A DNA stretch of 64,000 bases from Gnetum montanum (Eukaryota > Streptophyta > Gnetopsida > Gnetales > Gnetaceae). The stretch is taken from the NCBI GenBank assembly GCA_015680685.1, contig MNCI01005278.1:22427-86426 (forward strand), written 5' to 3'. The position numbers were made by a program, and so were the translations under genes. Below are positions 23,920 through 36,135 of this stretch, in pieces. The stretch's first letter is position 1; each line of letters starts with the position of its first letter. The notes under the pieces were generated by a model, which saw nothing but the letters and a program-made list of their open reading frames with translations, had not been told where the DNA came from and did no database searches.

Positions 23920-24570
23920 AGAGGCAGCCGTAGAGTAGATTGAATCCCAAGCTAAAATAGGTCATCAAAGATGAAGTTGAAAAACTTCTGAAAGTAGGAT
24001 TCATTTATCCTATGGTAGGTAGTGAGTGGATAAGTTCACTCATTATTATGCCAAAGAAATGAGGATAGTGGAGGATTTATATATATTTTAGGTTGTTAAA
24101 TATGGTAACATTCTAAAATCAATTTTGTTACTATTTGTAGACCAAGCGTTGAATACAATCATGGGATACCATTACTACAACTTTCTAGAGGGATATAGTG
24201 GCTAAAACCAAATCCAAATAGCATTAGAAGATCAAGCCAATACAACTTTCATAAGTCCTTAGGAGACTTTTGCATATAAAAAGATGTTCTTTAACCTTTG
24301 TAATGCTCCTATAACTTTCCAATGCCTAGTATTAAACATCTTTTATTAGTGTATTAGTACTGGTATGAAACTCTTCATGGATGACTTCTCCACCTATGGT
24401 ACTGATTTTGAGTAAGCATTGGACTATCTTGAGCAAGTGTTAAAATGGTATGTGAAGAAAAACTTATAGCTCAACTAGCAAAAGAGCCACTTGATGGTCC
24501 AAGATGACATTCTATTAGGCCACAAGGTCTCAGAAAAAGGAATAGAGACGGACCCTAAGAAAGTAACAAT
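23920..24570 (+). pseudogene. Athila-like reverse transcriptase, decayed
   Basis: RT motifs in order: YYNFLEGYSG-NQIQIALEDQANTTF (24170-24255), FAYKKMFFNLCNAP (24270-24310), catalytic KLFMDDFSTYG (24370-24405), then SHLMVQDDILLGHKVS (24484-24530). The DD pair is kept, but stops within almost every motif (for example inside YSG-NQ) make it non-functional. It matches the better preserved RT at 59800-60600. Confidence 0.8.
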
Positions 24571-24659
24571 CATCTAAGAAATAACCAGAAAACCTTAAAT
24601 AGTAAAAGATGCGAGGTCATTCCTTGGCCATACTAGTTACTACAAGAACTTTATCAAGA

Positions 24660-25190
24660 ATTCTCTAGGATTACCAAACCACTAGTAGAACTTATAAAGA
24701 AAAATGCAATCTTTGAATGGACCAAGAAATATGAACAAGCATTCTAACCCTTAAAGTAGAAGCTCATAGAAACTCCAACTCTACATGTCCTAGATTGGTC
24801 CAAGCCATTTCATATAATAACAAATGAATCTAACTATGCTTTGAGAATAGTGCTTATACAAATGGATGATCAAAAACATCCATATTATATCCATTGTACA
24901 AGTAGGAGCATTGTGGGTGCATAACTTAACTACACCACCACTAAAAAAGAACTCATGTCAGTGGTGTATGCCTTGGAAAAATTCAAGCACTATGCACTTG
25001 AATATCTAATTTTTATGCACATCGACCATAGTGTAATCCACTTCCTAATGAACAAACTAGTGGTTAGCCCTTGTGTCATATGGTGATTGGTAATTTTACA
25101 AGAATTTGACCTTATCCTGGTGGACAAGAAAGAAACTAAGAACATAGTTTTTGATCATTTGTCTAAATTAAGATGAGATAGTAATCAAGG
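24660..25190 (+). pseudogene. Athila-like RNase H, decayed
   Basis: Follows RT. It carries WSKPFHIITNESNYALRIVL where the family has a catalytic MDASNYALGAVL, so the first Asp is lost. Later it has ELMSVVYALEKFKHYAL and the DHLSKLR end of the domain (about 25155). Several stops. Confidence 0.7.
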
Positions 25191-25429
25191 TAAAGAACCC
25201 TTCTCTGATTAATTTCTAGATGAACTCCTCTTTGCTAAGTCCATTAAAGTTTAAGCACCAAATATTACCAATTGGTATGATGAGTTCCTCTCCTCTCTAC
25301 TCACACAAGAGACTTTTGTAAAAGAGGACAATAAGAAGAAACAACAGTTTCTTCACCAAGTCAAGCATTACATGGAAATTAAAGATAACCTCTACAAGGT
25401 TTGTGCCAATGACTTGGTATGATGATGTG

Positions 25430-26240
25430 TACCTAACAAAGATTAGTTGTGAATCCTCCAAGAAGCTCATGAAGGTTCTTGTGGAAGCCATTACGCAAGA
25501 AGAAGTACAACCACAAAGATCCTAATGTCAAGATGTCTTTTGCCAATAATCTTTAGGGATGCTCACCATTTCTTCCATTTATGCAAGAAATGTCAAAGAA
25601 ACGGAGGAATGACTACACAAATGGAAGGGCTACAATAGTGAATCCAACCACTAGAGTCTTTCAACCTTTGGAGAATTGACTTCATGGGATCCATCACTCC
25701 CATGTTAAATGGGAAGGCCTACATCATAGTTATGATTAACTACTAAGCCAAATGGAATGAAGCTGGAGCCATATTTGACTGTTCATCTATCATTGTAGCT
25801 TTATTTATTCAACAATAAGTAGTAAATAGATTTGATATGCCCAAACCACTCATTTTGAATAATGGAACACATTTCATAGGGTTTGTTTTTTAGAACTTGA
25901 TGTAATGCTTGGGTATGCAACATAAACTTACAACCCCCTATCACCCCCAACCCAACAAGTAAGCTAAGATTACCAAAAGAAGGATAAAAAAAATCTTAAT
26001 GCAAATCATTAGTAGATATAGGAAAGAATGGAGTACCAAACTTAACAATGCGCTTTGGGCATATTTCTCAACATGGAAACTTCCTATATGCTACTCTCCC
26101 TATGAGTTATTGTATAAAAAGTTACCTAAACTTCCAATCTAAGCCAAACTTTGTACATGCATAACTACTTATGAGCTTGACCTAGACATTAATTTAGCAC
26201 AAAAAGAACATCTTCTGACACTCAATGGGCTAGATGAAAA
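25430..26240 (+). pseudogene. Athila-like integrase, decayed
   Basis: Zinc-binding part: EAHEGSCGSHYARR then HHFFHLCKKCQRNGG (25468-25610). The core has WIDFMGSITPMLNGKAYIIVMINY (25672-25740); the second acidic residue region reads LILNNGTHF, Asp to Asn (25850-25872). The end has LWAYFSTWKLPICYSPYELLY (26050-26115). The DD35E site is damaged and stops are frequent. Confidence 0.7.
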
Positions 26241-26299
26241 TTGACAAGTAGTCCTAATGATGAATGAAGTACATAAGGCACACAATAATCAACATCACA

Positions 26300-27640
26300 A
26301 CTCATGAATATGAAAAATTACATTCAAACCTAGATATATGATCGTTTATTGGAATCCCATGCATGTGCAACAACGAACTAAGTTCCAAACATTATGGGGA
26401 AGACCTTACATTATTCATTCAACTTTTTCTTATAGGGTCATGAAAATTTACCATCCAAGAAATTTCCTTAAATTATGTCTCTACTAACAATCTATTAGTT
26501 TTCTATGATAGTAAGAAATGAGCTCATGATATCCATCCATTCCATCTATTCCATTTGGAGTCTACATCATGGAACCATGAAGGTTCTTTCACATTAAAAT
26601 TAAAAGTAACGTTTGAGCTTATTACCCAATGAACTAAGAAGAAATCAAATGAGATGGAAAAGGATGTGATCTCAAGGGGATTCGATATGTTCTAGTCTCA
26701 ACATCCTTCTAAAGTTTATGAATCCTCATTGGTATATCATCAATCCTATTATTAACCATAAAAGGAAGCATGTCTTTACATGGTATGGTTCTCATTCAAA
26801 ATAAAGCAATAACATGAATTCAAAGCATACCCCTTAGATAATTTTATGAGTTGCAAGAACTAGTTATGGGATTAGAAAAATATGTTACCCATACCTGAAG
26901 GCACCCCTCTAATTAAGGTCCTCCTACTTCCTTTTTCTCTTTTCTTCTTCTCTTGAAGCAATGGTTATCCTCTATGGTTCTCATAAAATTTTGATGGTAG
27001 AAGAGGAGGAACATATCAATGTGAGGTTACGTGTGATTGAAATGGACTTGGTCTAGACTTGGAATGAACTGGTGATGGATCTCCTTAATCACATAATTTA
27101 CCAAGGATCTTATGTGATCAAGGTGCAAATCACCTATCCATTATTCTTTGTCTACCATTTATTCACTCCATCATCTCTCATCTCAGTACCTCATACCATG
27201 ATGAATTGATAATTTTGCTTTTAGTCCACATAATCCTAATACAATCATCCATATGGGTACGAACCTTAACTTAAGATAATCATCTATCATCCATGGTGCC
27301 TATGGACTCCTTGCAATGAGGATATATAGGGGATTTTTGGCATATGCCTGCTTTAAGATAGATCCACTTACATTTCTTTTGGTTTACCTTAGGCTAAATT
27401 CTCTAACCATAGATCAATTGAATACTTGATCATCATGATTGCCTTAAAACATTCATTTTTTGGCAATATTGTGACATTGGAATATCCTCTAAACACTCAT
27501 CCAATACACTTTAATTAAAATACCATCTTTCATGTTATTGCTATGATTCTACATCTTTTTAACTTCCATTTGGCACTTGTTTCATCTCTAAACTAACTCG
27601 AAATTCCTCCATTTTCCAAGTGAAAATATAGTTAAGAATA
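26300..27640 (+). other. 3' non-coding part of the Athila-like element
   Basis: No domain found. It shares patches with 17600-18480 of the gag-protease element. I could not find an adjacent convincing 3' LTR; the LTR at 33006 has the right kind of preceding sequence and may be it. Confidence 0.45.
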
Positions 27641-28339
27641 CCTACATCGATGTAATAGGATGAGTCAACACAGCACCATTAACATATGGCAAAAATACTA
27701 TAAATATGCATAATACTTAGCTCATTTTTCACCATTTCTTCAAAGCTCTAGAAACATTTTTGCAATTTCTCAAAGCCAAAAGACCTTCCAAGAGCTCTAA
27801 CTCATAAACTGCTTACCCAAATTCATCCATTCTTTGATCCTCAAACCTATGCTTTGATATAGAAATTGTTTCAAAATTTGTATAACTCCCATGAAAAAGA
27901 TAATCAAATAATATTAAAAGTATGATCATAAGAATCAATATCAATAATCAAACTCTACTAAAGTGGAAATAAAATAATATCATATGCTTGCAATCATTAA
28001 ATATGAACTTAACATCCTAGCAAGAAAGGTATCTGAAGAGAATAAAGGTTATCATCAAGGACCAATCCAAGATTATGCTTGTGATCGTAGATGGCACCTA
28101 AAAGAGAACCATAGGTAGGAGGACCATCACAATCCAAGGAGAACTAACCCCAAGGAGGAAGGGACCAACAACAACAATAATAGTAATAACAAGCATCCCA
28201 ACATCAAGTAGTTGAGGCTACACATACTGTTAGGCCTCTTCAGGAGGAGTGCAAGGTAGAATCTATCAAGTAAATTCCTACTGTAGAGATGGCCTAATCT
28301 AAGTAGGATGATATTCTAAGACTAGGACTTGGTGTAGAA
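27641..28339. other. Unassigned stretch with a TATA-like box
   Basis: Contains ACTATAAATATGC (about 27701) followed by a pyrimidine-rich leader-like segment resembling LTR U3/R sequence. No coding signal. It could be an LTR fragment; boundaries are not visible. Confidence 0.3.
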
Positions 28340-29570
28340 ACATTTCTTCTGGTTCCCTTGTACTTGTCCTACAAGTTGTTTTTGCAAGTTTCATGCTTAG
28401 AGAAGACTTGGACGAGTGTGTCTTATTTTTTTGTGTCTTCTTACGTTAACTTTTGATGATGATGATTCTTAGATGTTTTGGCATGTTTGGAGGTATTTTT
28501 GGCTCATTTTGATTACTTTAGGAGGTTCCAGGACCTATGGGAACTTATTTGGAGATATTCAGAGGTTTTAGACATCAAAACGAGCATTTTTATTTTTGGC
28601 ACCTATAGGATAGATGTCTACCCAACAATGTAGATATCTTAGTATAGACATCTATCCAAAATTATAGACATCTATGGATAAAATAGAGGTCTACCAAAAA
28701 CACTAAGCGTCTCACCTGAAAATAAGGCTTTTACAGTAGATGTCCTAGCAAAGCTAGACGATGATAGTATTTCGATTGGGAAATATCCAAAAAAACTCCA
28801 GATCCTTGTGGGAAACATCTAAGAAGGCAAATAGGAGGCTTCCTAGTATTTTAGATCTCTATAGTTATCTATGTATCCATCCATGAGGGAGGGAGGAGAG
28901 AGAGCTGATATGCGAAGGAGTGAGAGAAAATGCTCTTGAGAGTGGAGAGCTAAGTAAGAGAGATTGGGTGAGTGTAATTGGTAATTGCAACTCCAAGATC
29001 AACTTGTGGTGTGTTTGTCTATGTGTTTTATTCTCTTGTATCTCACTTGTGAGTTGAGATCTTAATCGCAAGTTATGGGAGAGATTTTTATTAGTTGTGT
29101 CTTACATTGAGAACAAACATTGTGTGGTTGTAGAGCTTCATGCTCTACAATACTAATTGAGTGTGATAGGTTTTTGGATGCTTGTGGCTTATGTGAATCC
29201 TATTGTAATCTTGTAATTAAATTAATTGAAGATAGATAATTTTCTTATTTTCTAGCAAAAAGCTTTATCTTTGCATAATATCTAGATTTAGTATTGGAAG
29301 GTGATTTATTATTGGAGTGAGCCTGCTCCAAGACCTAACTTGGAGGTCATGCTTACAGAAGCATGCCTGGATAGGATCTAAACCAAGGAGTTTCAAAGCT
29401 CCATCTTGCAATAGCTAAACTTCAAGTCATTCTTGGAATTGATACTAGAAGAGATTAAGATATAATTACAAGATTATCTTGTTTGATTCATTCTCTCCAA
29501 TAGTGGGGAATGATATATTGGAAAAAAAACATACCTCTTTTGAAACAACCAACAAGGAAATGCATCAGTC
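28340..29570 (+). repeat. Degenerate LTR related to family B
   Basis: Positions 28430-28760 align with the solo LTR at 35392-36130: 'ttgatgatgatgattctta' against 'ttgatgatgatctcaagg', then 'aggttttagacatcaaaacgagcat' against 'aggttccaagcctcaaaacaatcat'. It then has the GATGTCT-type cluster (28611-28745) found in the other copies. Terminal sequences are lost. Confidence 0.5.
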
Positions 29571-31529
29571 AAAATTAAGGACATCACCATCTCCTACTCA
29601 ATTGAAGCCATTGTAGAAGCTGTCGGTCTACTAAACACTAGATCAAAATTAGCAAAAATATCCATGTAGGCAAACCTAGAGGCCAAGAAGAAGTGGATCC
29701 ATCGATGCTATGGAGTGGACTGTAAGGAGTATAGTGCCCTAACCAATGCAAAGAAAGCCTACTTCAAGATTGTAACTTATCACCTTAATCCAATAGTGAG
29801 GCCAAGCAAGGTTATAACCTTCTCTACTAGGGAATGTGTGGTTCCAAGCAAGAAATTCTCTATTAATCTATCATGACTCATATTTCTTGAGATAGAAAAA
29901 ATGTTTTAATGAGAATGAAAATAATATGAAGATATTCCCCTTCTTGTGCTTAATCAAAAAATTATGCAAGGGGGAAGGAATAGCTCACTACTTTAATGAT
30001 GTGGTCTACTATGCTCCTACCACATCATGGCAAGAGATGATAAAGAACAAATATGTCACTAAGTTGCAAGAAGAGGAGTAGCCATCACCACCATCACCTA
30101 TAGCACTAGAAATAATACCAAATATTCTTACAGGTACTAAAGGCCTTAGAAAACTCTAAGAGCAATAGATGCAGCATTAACAAGGCTTTAGAGGTTGTGG
30201 GAAGTCATCCATATATTTTCCAACCATGAGCCACTTAAACAAGGTTGTAAGGACCATCGACTAGCTAAATAATGGGACGGTGCTGCTATTTTTAGCACAA
30301 AGAAACTAGACACTTGTTCAATCCAATCCTAATGCTAGAAAAGTCACTTTATCCATCCTAGAATAAGTATTTCTTAAAATTTCATGGAATGCAGTAGCCT
30401 TCTCTATTATGATGGAGGAATGAGAAGGGGTGACAATATTGGTCATGTTACACAAGGACCAAGAAGTAGTGGTAGAGGTGATGGTAGATAGAGTTGGGGA
30501 AGTCCTCAATGCTCCGACCACATCTGTACTAGACATTACTACCATGGGAGACATGCATACATCAGTAGGAATAGGGAGCATATGAATGAGCACTGCCCAA
30601 CATAAAGAAGTGTTGGAACAACTAGTGGGAGTTGGGCAACCACTTTTGAAGATCTTTGATCTTCCAAATGATATAACAACAAATTAGGCATAACTCTTAG
30701 AGATAAGGGGCAAGCTATTAATTACTAATGCACAACATAAGAAGGCCACCATTATTAATTGATGATTGGTTGTTGAGGTTGCCAAACTTAGAACTTGTCT
30801 CTCTAATCTAGTAATTCTTAGGCCAAAGTTGATAAGGGATAAATCTTTTTAATAGCTTTAACAAAAGTATCAAGAGGCCAAGAATGCAAAAGAAATGATA
30901 ATCTTCGAGGCATCAATATCAGAGGCCATGGCCAACAACACTTATCATGATCTCTCATAAATTATAAAGAAAACTTAGTCCTTACTTCTAATAACCACCA
31001 CCTATGTAAGACTAAGCAACAAAAAGAAAAAATCGTCAAATACATTCATCAAGAGTAGGAAAAACTTGCGAAGGTAACTTGAATCTAAGGAGGTTGGCTG
31101 TAGAAAATTAGAATCTCTTAATGAAAGAGGTTCAAACCCTTCGCTAGAAGACTACCACATTTGATAAAATAAAGCCTTGAAGTTCAAAAGAGTAAAAAAT
31201 CACTATAGGAACTAGGTCATAATGCTCAAGGAGGTTAATGACAAAGAAATAAAGCTGGCTAAGGCAAAGATGACCAAGGTCGTCCGATAACTCCAACAAT
31301 AAGGTGATGTATGGTAGCCCATCTTCGATGGACTCAATGCATACAATCGATAGGAAATCTACATGAAGGAGTTACAAATCGAGGACATGATTGAGTACAT
31401 GGAGCTCGCCAACCTCTATTATGCAAACTTAATAATGCTAACCATAGGGAGGTGTAGGAGTGAATTAGAAAAGTTGGTGGCTAGCTCTTACCTCCTTTAC
31501 AAGGTAGAGTTTAAGCTTCATAAGGATAC
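29571..31529 (+). other. Unclassified decayed element interior
   Basis: Short coding-like runs with stops, for example KKWIHRCYGVDCKEYSALTNAKKAYFKIV at about 29690-29780 and KELQIEDMIEYMELANLYYANL at 31366-31430. Their charged and hydrophobic pattern suggests old coiled-coil or gag-like protein, but I recognise no domain. Interrupted at 31530 by a solo LTR. Confidence 0.35.
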
Positions 31530-32347
31530 TAATGAGTGGCGAGGTACCCCTACACTCAACCATATGAATACAAGCATTACACATGCGATCCAATCAAACT
31601 CCGCAGACGGACTAGTTGTGGCATCTAGATAGTTAGCCTTAGGTCGCAGTTCATTGTCTTCCCACCTGGACTAGTATTATCTTTGTCACATACGGTTTAG
31701 TCTAGAGTGAGGTGTATGATGTGGTTTCTAATCTAACGCTACTCCTGAAGGCAATGGAAAGTAATATTAACTAAGCTAGGAGAGAAGAGTAAGAAGGAAT
31801 CTAATTTAGCCTAAGTGCGATGAGCATCCATTCCTTGATTATCTGTACACATCTTGGACTTCATGCATGACTACTACTGGGATTACCAAGTGCAAATCCT
31901 AGGTACGCTACTGGGTTACCAAGTAGTCACACTTAAATGCTTGTAATCAAGTCGTACTCATTCCATGTTTTAACATGAGTTTAAGGGTGAGAAGAGATTA
32001 ATTAGAAAAGCAATAAATAACAATTAATTAAATAATTAAACTAAGTAAATGCTGCAATGATGAAGTAATATTGATCTTTATTTTGAATCATGTGCATGTC
32101 CAAGTATGTCACACTCGAATAAGGACGTCGTACAATTACAATCACCACACTAAGGGCATACACTGGAAAATAATTCTATCTCTGGAGGGGTAAAACTACT
32201 AGAGTTTCGCTAAGGGTCTAAATCTCCATGCCTAAAACTGGGCAAGCCACCTCTTATTTATAGACATTGCGGTGGGCCGCGATATCGCGACTAGGCATGC
32301 GATATCGCATACGCGATATCACGGTTGCCCCAAATGATGATTCATCA
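31530..32347 (-). mobile_element. Solo LTR, family A, diverged
   Basis: 818 bp, plus strand TAATGAGTGGCGAGG...GATTCATCA; the first G of the terminal TG/CA pair has mutated. It aligns closely with 3822-4704 (both carry the 'accatatgaata' and 'cttggacttcatgcatgac' stretches). The GATATCGC array at 32279-32325 is well preserved with three or more units. Flanks are GATAC and AAGAC, at best a damaged target duplication. Confidence 0.8.
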
Positions 32348-33005
32348 AAGACAAAAAAAAAAGTTTGAGATGATCAATGTGGAGCTTAGACTTTTTAGGA
32401 GCAAGTTTATGAATCAATGATATGTTGCTGAAAACCTAGCCAAAAGAATGAGTGATCACCAAGAGCTACAAAATCTTGTCTATACATTTAATTTTGAATG
32501 TAAATAATTTGCAACTTGGTTTGTAAAAAAGAAAGAGATGTTTCCATCACTACCATGATTGTGGTATATCTCTACACTAGCACATTTAGGAGAAGCATTG
32601 TGGACAATTCATGACCCACATGGCAAAGAGGAGAAAATGAAGGCACTCTTGGATGTCTTTAAGTTTTTGATAGTAGCAACAGGATAACAACAACCTCTAG
32701 TAGTGTTGGGACATGATGAAGGACCCTTAGAGCCATAGGAGCCTCCATCTTCAAGCACTATATGAAGACTTCATCCCACTTCCATCTATTCAATAGGCTC
32801 ATGTTATTTTTCTCTAAGTGTCCAATCTTTTTGTACTTTATATCAATTTTGTAATCTATACAACCTAGCACTCAAAGTCAATCAATCAATTAGTTAGTCA
32901 GTTAGTCATTTAATTAATAAAATTCCATACTTCCCTAAATTTTGTAAGAAGCTTAATTCCATTTTTGTTCACCTGAGGACAAGTATTTAGCCAATCGTGG
33001 AAGTT
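32348..33005 (+). other. Unclassified interior and polypurine-like end
   Basis: Continues the decayed element. The last 40 bases, with GAGGACAAG and ending CGTGGAAGT next to the LTR start, resemble GAGGACGAG...GGGGGTA before the 3' LTR at 19105, so they are probably a 3' end with polypurine tract. Confidence 0.4.
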
Positions 33006-33873
33006 TGATGAAATATCAATAAGATGATTGCATCAATGCAGGCCCATCAACATAGCTCCATCAACATATCATCATTGACGCATCTTAGGATGTGTTAACA
33101 TAGGTACATTAATGTTGACATAGGCATTACCTATATAAATGAGCACACCCCTTGCATTTATGATACTTTTTAGTTGTTCCCTTAGTTGAACTCTTACAGT
33201 TTTAATAGAAGTGAGAATATTTTTTCTCTACGTGTTCATAGCATGGATTCAAGTGATTTTATGGCATTTTATTCAAGTGCATATGCACCTGGATACATTT
33301 GCATGAGTAGAAATGAAATCAAGATTTTTTCTTTCCATTACTACACTTGGATTAGCATAACTTTACTATTCCAACAATTTAATTTATGCAATTTACTTTC
33401 TTACTATTAAGCAATTAATATTATTGTTTGTATGACCACTTCAAGCAAAATATATTAACACTTGGTAATCCTAGCAGTGGATACTTGGTATGCCCAATAG
33501 TAGACACTTAGTAACCTAGTAGTATTAGTATCTATTCAAGATGTGTATGGAAAGTGGGGACATATGCTCCACATTTAGGCAAGTTAGTTAATTAATTAGT
33601 TAATTTAAATATTCAATCCTTATTCACTTAATCATTTAGTAAGTAGAGAAAATAATAAAAAGTATTAAAAAAATATCTTACACCTTCATCACACTTAACC
33701 ATATGCATAGATTAACACAAGTGTTGATTGGGAATACTACGAGTACAATTACATATTTCACCATCTAGGAATATTGGACACTTAGGTAAATAAGGTCCAA
33801 AAAATTCAACTAGATTGTGTGTACATGCCAGTGATTTGTATGGTTGGGCATAGGGAATACCCGTTGCTAATCA
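33006..33873 (+). repeat. LTR-C, complete copy (probable 3' LTR)
   Basis: 868 bp, TGATGAAATATC...TTGCTAATCA. TATA box CCTATATAAATGAGC at about 33129-33143. Its later half is a distant relative of family A ('tatgaccacttcaagcaa' against 'tacgaccacttcgagcac'). It is followed by AGCAT and then LTR-D sequence. Confidence 0.7.
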
Positions 33874-34203
33874 AGCATATCTCATGTGTATCATTTAATG
33901 AGCATCATGATACCTGACTACAGTAGAATTGGTGCACATGTGAAGTTATAATCATAAATACAAGTTATAATCATTTTATTGCATAAATCAAATGGTATAA
34001 AGCATGCAACATCCTTACCATATATCATCATATAAAATACCATCGCATGCTATTGAAAACCAAATTTAAAAATTATACTAAGTAATACAATATTTTTAAG
34101 AAGACACGATACAACTAGTCATGAACTAATTAACACACATACTCTACTCATACTACATAGATATATCAAGATTAAGGGTTCTAGAAAATGGAGTGTTTTA
34201 GAA
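33874..34203 (-). repeat. LTR-D fragment, first 330 bp of the LTR
   Basis: Aligns with 7424-7743 ('catcatgatacctg', 'gtgcacatgtgaagttataatcataaat', 'gcatgctattgaaaacca'). It supplies exactly the part of LTR-D that is missing from the copy at 12031-12975 plus 19896-20330. Confidence 0.75.
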
Positions 34204-35391
34204 GTGAAGACATGACTAGCCCATGTAGAGTGGACTAGGCCTAAGCCAAATCACTATAAATTTGGTGTTCTTCCTTGTATTTGATTTGATGCATTTTACT
34301 AGTGTAGATTGGATTAAATTATCATTGTATTTGATCTTATTATATTAATTTTTTAGACTTTATAATGGAATGTACTTAAAAATTAGAAAACACCCTATTC
34401 ACCCCTCCTCTATGGTGTACATTTTGATCCATAAATTTTAGGAAATGAAAGTAACTTTTTGGATTTAGAGAGTTTCAATCTTCATTACTTGTAGTATTGA
34501 TCATCTTCAATTAATAGTCATTAGATATATTAGCATTCTTGAAGAGATTTGGCTTTGATTTTCAACATTGTTCATTCTTTGGTGGTGACATTTGAAGTTG
34601 AAGATGAGGTCAATGACATCAATGTCATATGATGCATCACTTCTTCACAGTCATCTTTTGACTTTGTTAAAGTCATTTGCCAAAATTAGTCTCTCTTCAT
34701 CAACAATGATCTTTGTTATCAACCTATATATTCCAAGATTAAAGTCCATTAATTTTTAACTATTTATCCTCATTTTATTATTGGTCATTAATCCTTCCTC
34801 AAATTCATCTTTCTCCTTTGTGAGGACTCATTGAAAGAGACTCTTATTGTTTTATTATTTAAATGTTAAAGGAAGATAATATTCATCCCTTCCTTTATCT
34901 TAACTTTCACAACATCTCCTCTAGTTTTTTCTATCTCTATCTTTCTATCACTAGTGGTTATATATTATGCATTATGTTTATCAAATCATCATTCATTTAT
35001 TTTCATCATTTTTACATCGCAAGATAAGTTAAGTTTGTATTCGATTTAGGGAGTGAGTCCCTTAATTGTTGGTGTTTCCAATTGTTCAAGGGATAGTCCT
35101 TATACCATTTATGATCACAAGTTGTATAAATCATCTTGATGAGTAAGGTGTTTTTGTGTGAGTTATCATAGAACAATTTCATAACAATAAAATTAAGCTA
35201 AGTTTTTGTAAAATAATAAAAGAAATTGCTCAAATCTAAACTCTAACATATTATTCAAACATAAAACATCTCTAAATTCATGAATCTGTGTCAACATGAA
35301 AATAGAATTGATAAATCTTATGAAATTACATGTGATCTTGAAAGATAGCTTATGAAATGAAAGATTAATTATGAAATAACATGTGAAATAT
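34204..35391. other. No gene recognised; possible copia LTR edge
   Basis: AT-rich. A CACCCTATTCACCCCTCCTC tract at about 34393-34412 resembles the pyrimidine-rich end common in copia LTRs. No domain or long frame. Confidence 0.3.
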
Positions 35392-36130
35392 TGATGAGGA
35401 CGTCACCCAGCCCATGTCTAAACCTCAATATGTTTGTGTCTTATTGTGTTTGTCTTTCAGTGTTGTTTTGTTGATGATGATCTCAAGGTATTTTAATAGG
35501 TTTGGAAGTGTTTTGGGCCTATTTTGATGAATTTAGGGTGTTTTGAGGGCTATGGGCACTTTTTTGGATGTGTTTAGAGGTTCCAAGCCTCAAAACAATC
35601 ATCTTTGTATTTTGGCCTTGTAAAGGAGATGTCTCATCTATGTTGTAGATGTTACTATAGAGACATCCCACATGATTTGAAGATGTTTACTTTGTGACCT
35701 CTGCACTCAAGAGAGACATCTCCTATTTCTTGAAGATGTCTTCCACAGATTTTAATGAACATTAAATTAAATGATAAATTGGAGGGAAGATGAAGAGATA
35801 AGGGGAAAAAAGGTATAAATAGACCTTTCGGGCCTTTAATTTGATCAAGAGTGTTTGAAGAGAGTCTAGGGAGTTAAGAGAAGAGTAGAGAGAGATAGAG
35901 TATTGGCAAGGTGCCTTGATGATCATCCTTGTGCGTGTGTGATTGCTTTAATTAAGTGTGTGAGAGTTGGATTGAATCTCTTGTCTGTCCTTGGGAATTG
36001 TGCTTCCTTTCATATGCAAATTCTCCATTTGAGCAAGAATAAAGCTTTCATTTTCCTTTTCTTGTTCAGATTTGCTATTTTGTGACTTTGAGAGAGCTCA
36101 TATTATGGAATCCATGGGAGCTCCTCATCA
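35392..36130 (+). mobile_element. Solo LTR, family B, with AATAT duplication
   Basis: 739 bp with 9-bp inverted ends TGATGAGGA...TCCTCATCA and a perfect AATAT duplication (35387-35391 and 36131-36135). It has a TATA box, GGTATAAATAGACC (35812-35825), preceded by a cluster of GAGATGTCT/AGACATC motifs (35626-35750). Same family as 48380-49420. Both ends intact and no interior, so recombination between two LTRs is the simple explanation. Confidence 0.92.
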
Positions 36131-36135
36131 AATAT

